64,000 bases of DNA from Clostridiales bacterium (GTDB lineage Bacteria > Bacillota > Clostridia > Christensenellales > Pumilibacteraceae), in assembly GCA_022508505.1 (NCBI GenBank), contig JAFLVC010000009.1:1-64000 (forward strand), read 5' to 3'. This document shows, one piece after another, positions 62,512 through 64,000 of this stretch. Each line of letters begins with the position of its first letter. Positions within the stretch are counted from its first letter, which is position 1. The notes beneath the pieces are model-generated. The model had not been told where the DNA came from, made no database searches, and was given only the letters and a program-made list of their open reading frames with translations. The translations under genes were made by a program, and so were the position numbers.

Positions 62512-63285
62512 TCAGCGAAGCGCCGAAAACGCCGAGTTGATGGCGTTTGCGATAATCGTCGCGCAGTCCTCGACGAGTATGTCGACGTCCTTGGGCGTCA
62601 CCACCATGTCGGGACCGCACCCGTTTCCTCCGCCGCAATAGTCGCGCGCGATTGTCGACGAGTACACTACGAGCGGAACACCCACCGACACGACCTTACA
62701 GCCGAGCGAGCTCTTGTCGAGCCGCGTTCTGTGGTTGTCTACGCCGCTGCCCGGCGTTATGCCGCTGTCCGTCACCTGAAACGCCGACGCTATTCGCCCC
62801 GCCGCCGCGGCGGTTAAAGAGTCTACGGCTATTACCGCGTCAGGCTTTATTCTATCGGCGACCGCCGAGATTATATCGAAGCTCTCTATGCCCGTCATTC
62901 CGAGAACGTTTGGCGTAAGCGCGCACAGATACTTTTCGGGACTGAGGTGGCGCGTAACGTTGAGCTTTTTGAACACGCGATCGCCGAGTGCGTCCGCCGT
63001 GAGGTCGGGATTGCCTAACCCCGCGCACATCACCTTGTCGCAGCCCTTGAGATACCCCTTTATGCTCTTTGAGAGCGCGTCGGAAATGCGCCCGTACTCG
63101 TCGCACCGACCGGAAACGACGGCGTTCGTTTCGAGCGTCGTGTATTTTCCGCACGGTCTGTCTATCCTATTCGACATTCTTTGGTCGACGTCTATCTCGT
63201 AGTAGCGTATGAGTCCGTCGTCGTACTCACGCGCGCCCTTGCAGAACTCTACCGCCATATCGGTAAAAACATTGCGTTTTTTCAT
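62512..63285 (-). CDS. gpr: Germination protease (spore protease)
   Basis: It degrades small acid-soluble proteins when spores germinate and is made in the forespore as a zymogen. 257 residues. KYTTLETNAVVSG, GLGNPDLTADALGD, LTPNVLGMTGIES, AVDSLTAAAAGRI and TDSGITPGSGVDNHR match the family. ATG 63285 fits the family N-terminus. It is shorter than typical (~320-370), because an internal part seems compact. It is divergent from rpsT, as in other spore formers. A sigma-G promoter is expected but I cannot identify one firmly. Confidence 0.93.
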   Translation of the reverse strand: MKKRNVFTDMAVEFCKGAREYDDGLIRYYEIDVDQRMSNRIDRPCGKYTTLETNAVVSGRCDEYGRISDALSKSIKGYLKGCDKVMCAGLGNPDLTADALGDRVFKKLNVTRHLSPEKYLCALTPNVLGMTGIESFDIISAVADRIKPDAVIAVDSLTAAAAGRIASAFQVTDSGITPGSGVDNHRTRLDKSSLGCKVVSVGVPLVVYSSTIARDYCGGGNGCGPDMVVTPKDVDILVEDCATIIANAINSAFSALR

Positions 63286-63336
63286 AAAATTATTGTTTGT
63301 AAAAGAAAAATTTTTAGTCGCAAGCGCGTTTAATAG

Positions 63337-63365
63337 TTGCAAAACTCATTTTGATATGATATAAT
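63337..63365 (+). promoter_or_regulatory. Promoter of rpsT
   Basis: TTGCAA, 17 nt, TATAAT. Confidence 0.85.
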
Positions 63366-63400
63366 CGTTAAGATATCATCTAACTCAAAGGAGTTTTACC

Positions 63401-63955
63401 GTGCCTAACATCAAATCAGCAAAAAAGCGCGTACTCATCACCAAGAAGAAAAACGCGAGAAACCGCAGCGACCGCTCGAGAATGAACAACGCCATCAAGG
63501 CGTTCAATAAGGCTATCGACAGCGCCAACATGGAAGAAGCGGAGCGCCTGCTTCCCCTCACCATGTCCATAATCGACAAGAGCGTCACCGCGGGCATCAT
63601 TCACAAAAACGCCGCGGCCAACAAAAAGTCGGCTATAAGCAAGCGTCTCAGCGACATAAAGAGCGGCAAGGTCACCGTCACCGTCAAGAAGGACAACAAG
63701 ACCATCGCCACCGAAAAGGCGCTCGCCGCAAAGCAAGCGAGAGAGTCCGCTCGCGCAGAGTTCCGCGCAAAGCAGCTCGAAAAAGAAGCCGAAAAGGTCG
63801 AGAAGAAGAAAAAAGCGGTAAAAGAAACCGCCGAAAAGCCCAAGAAGGAAAAAGCCGAAAAGCCGGCTAAGAAAACGACCAAGAAGGCTGCCGAAAAGGC
63901 TGAAGCCCCCGCGGAAGAAAAGACCGAAGCGCCTGCCGAAGAAAAGGCCGAATAA
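63401..63955 (+). CDS. rpsT: 30S ribosomal protein S20 with long basic/acidic C-terminal extension
   Basis: Residues 1-~90 are a normal S20 (PNIKSAKKRVLITKKKNARN at the start), which binds 16S rRNA early in 30S assembly. The protein continues to 184 residues; usual S20 is ~85-90. Residues ~105-184 are Lys/Ala/Glu-rich, histone H1-like (AEKPKKEKAEKPAKK), ending in APAEEK repeats. The GTG start has AAGGAG 9 nt upstream. A terminator follows at the window's end. Confidence 0.95.
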   Translation: MPNIKSAKKRVLITKKKNARNRSDRSRMNNAIKAFNKAIDSANMEEAERLLPLTMSIIDKSVTAGIIHKNAAANKKSAISKRLSDIKSGKVTVTVKKDNKTIATEKALAAKQARESARAEFRAKQLEKEAEKVEKKKKAVKETAEKPKKEKAEKPAKKTTKKAAEKAEAPAEEKTEAPAEEKAE

Positions 63956-63970
63956 TTACACTTGCCTATC

Positions 63971-64000
63971 AAAAAGCTCTGTCAAACGACAGAGCTTTTT
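63971..64000 (+). terminator. Terminator after rpsT
   Basis: AAAAAGCTCTGTC and GACAGAGCTTTTT pair around AAAC and reach the window end. Confidence 0.93.

Noticed and set aside
1-64000. CRISPR arrays, rRNA operons or phage structural genes
   Set aside because: No regularly spaced repeats, rRNA-like sequence or capsid/tail proteins were seen.

Overview
The window looks like chromosome of an anaerobic, endospore-forming member of the Clostridia (Firmicutes), probably an uncultured gut lineage. The evidence is a germination protease gene (gpr) divergent from rpsT, a CwlD-like cell-wall amidase, a CsoR copper repressor, a flavin reductase-rubredoxin fusion typical of anaerobes, class II-like EPSP synthase, and classical TTGACA/TATAAT promoters. 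GC content is moderately high, with heavy use of GCG, CGC, GTC and TCG codons. This placement is inferred from gene families; no 16S gene is present.

Layout. (1) 1-3.2 kb: the end of a mobile element (C-terminus of a large serine recombinase plus terminator) abuts a 5'-truncated substrate-binding protein of a nitrate/taurine/pyrimidine-type ABC transporter, whose ATPase, a 64-aa protein and permease follow. (2) 3.3-9.7 kb: patatin-like protein, CsoR-controlled CopA with a fused CopZ domain, small membrane proteins, a YkvI-type carrier. (3) 8.9-15.0 kb, minus strand: an unusual apparent operon of M20 deacetylase, membrane protein with acidic tail, TPR-like protein, HEAT-like protein and HD hydrolase. 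It diverges from asd-dapA-dapB (lysine/diaminopimelate). (4) 17.8-30 kb: a GH95-like protein and an M28-like membrane protein, both lacking expected catalytic or metal residues, a WYL regulator, and a 1,563-aa repeat-rich lipoprotein. (5) 29.9-36 kb: a 283-bp nested palindromic element, tRNA-Leu(CAA), then argC-argB-argD and argF plus a GNAT acetyltransferase, and a DegV protein. (6) 36-48 kb, minus strand: rubredoxin fusion, YfbR-like nucleotidase, transketolase, phosphohexomutase, and a compact aromatic operon tyrA-aroC-aroB-aroA-aroE-aroQ-aroK. The aroK is fused to a HAD hydrolase and preceded by a decayed duplicate of its own 5' end. (7) 48-64 kb: mainly envelope genes (DUF2207/LemA pair, amidase, M1 lipoprotein peptidase, ddl, uppP, a CapD-like nucleotide-sugar enzyme, glmM, glmS, murI), then gpr and rpsT.

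How it fits together. Asd-DapA-DapB and the probable N-acetyl-diaminopimelate deacetylase supply diaminopimelate. GlmS and GlmM supply amino sugars, MurI D-glutamate, Ddl D-Ala-D-Ala, and UppP recycles the lipid carrier, so much of the window serves peptidoglycan. Transketolase supplies erythrose-4-phosphate to the adjacent aromatic operon. No DAHP synthase, argJ, argG or argH is visible here, so those steps must be encoded elsewhere or done differently.

The features most worth checking are the aroK-HAD fusion with its duplicated P-loop remnant, the palindromic element beside tRNA-Leu, recurring promoters whose -10 box lies only 5-9 nt before the start codon (leaderless transcripts), the repeat-rich giant lipoprotein, the DnaA-box-like cluster in front of the amidase, and the TPR/HEAT/HD operon. 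I found no CRISPR array, no rRNA and no obvious phage structural module. Starts were revised from the longest open frame where a Shine-Dalgarno sequence or family alignment supported it.
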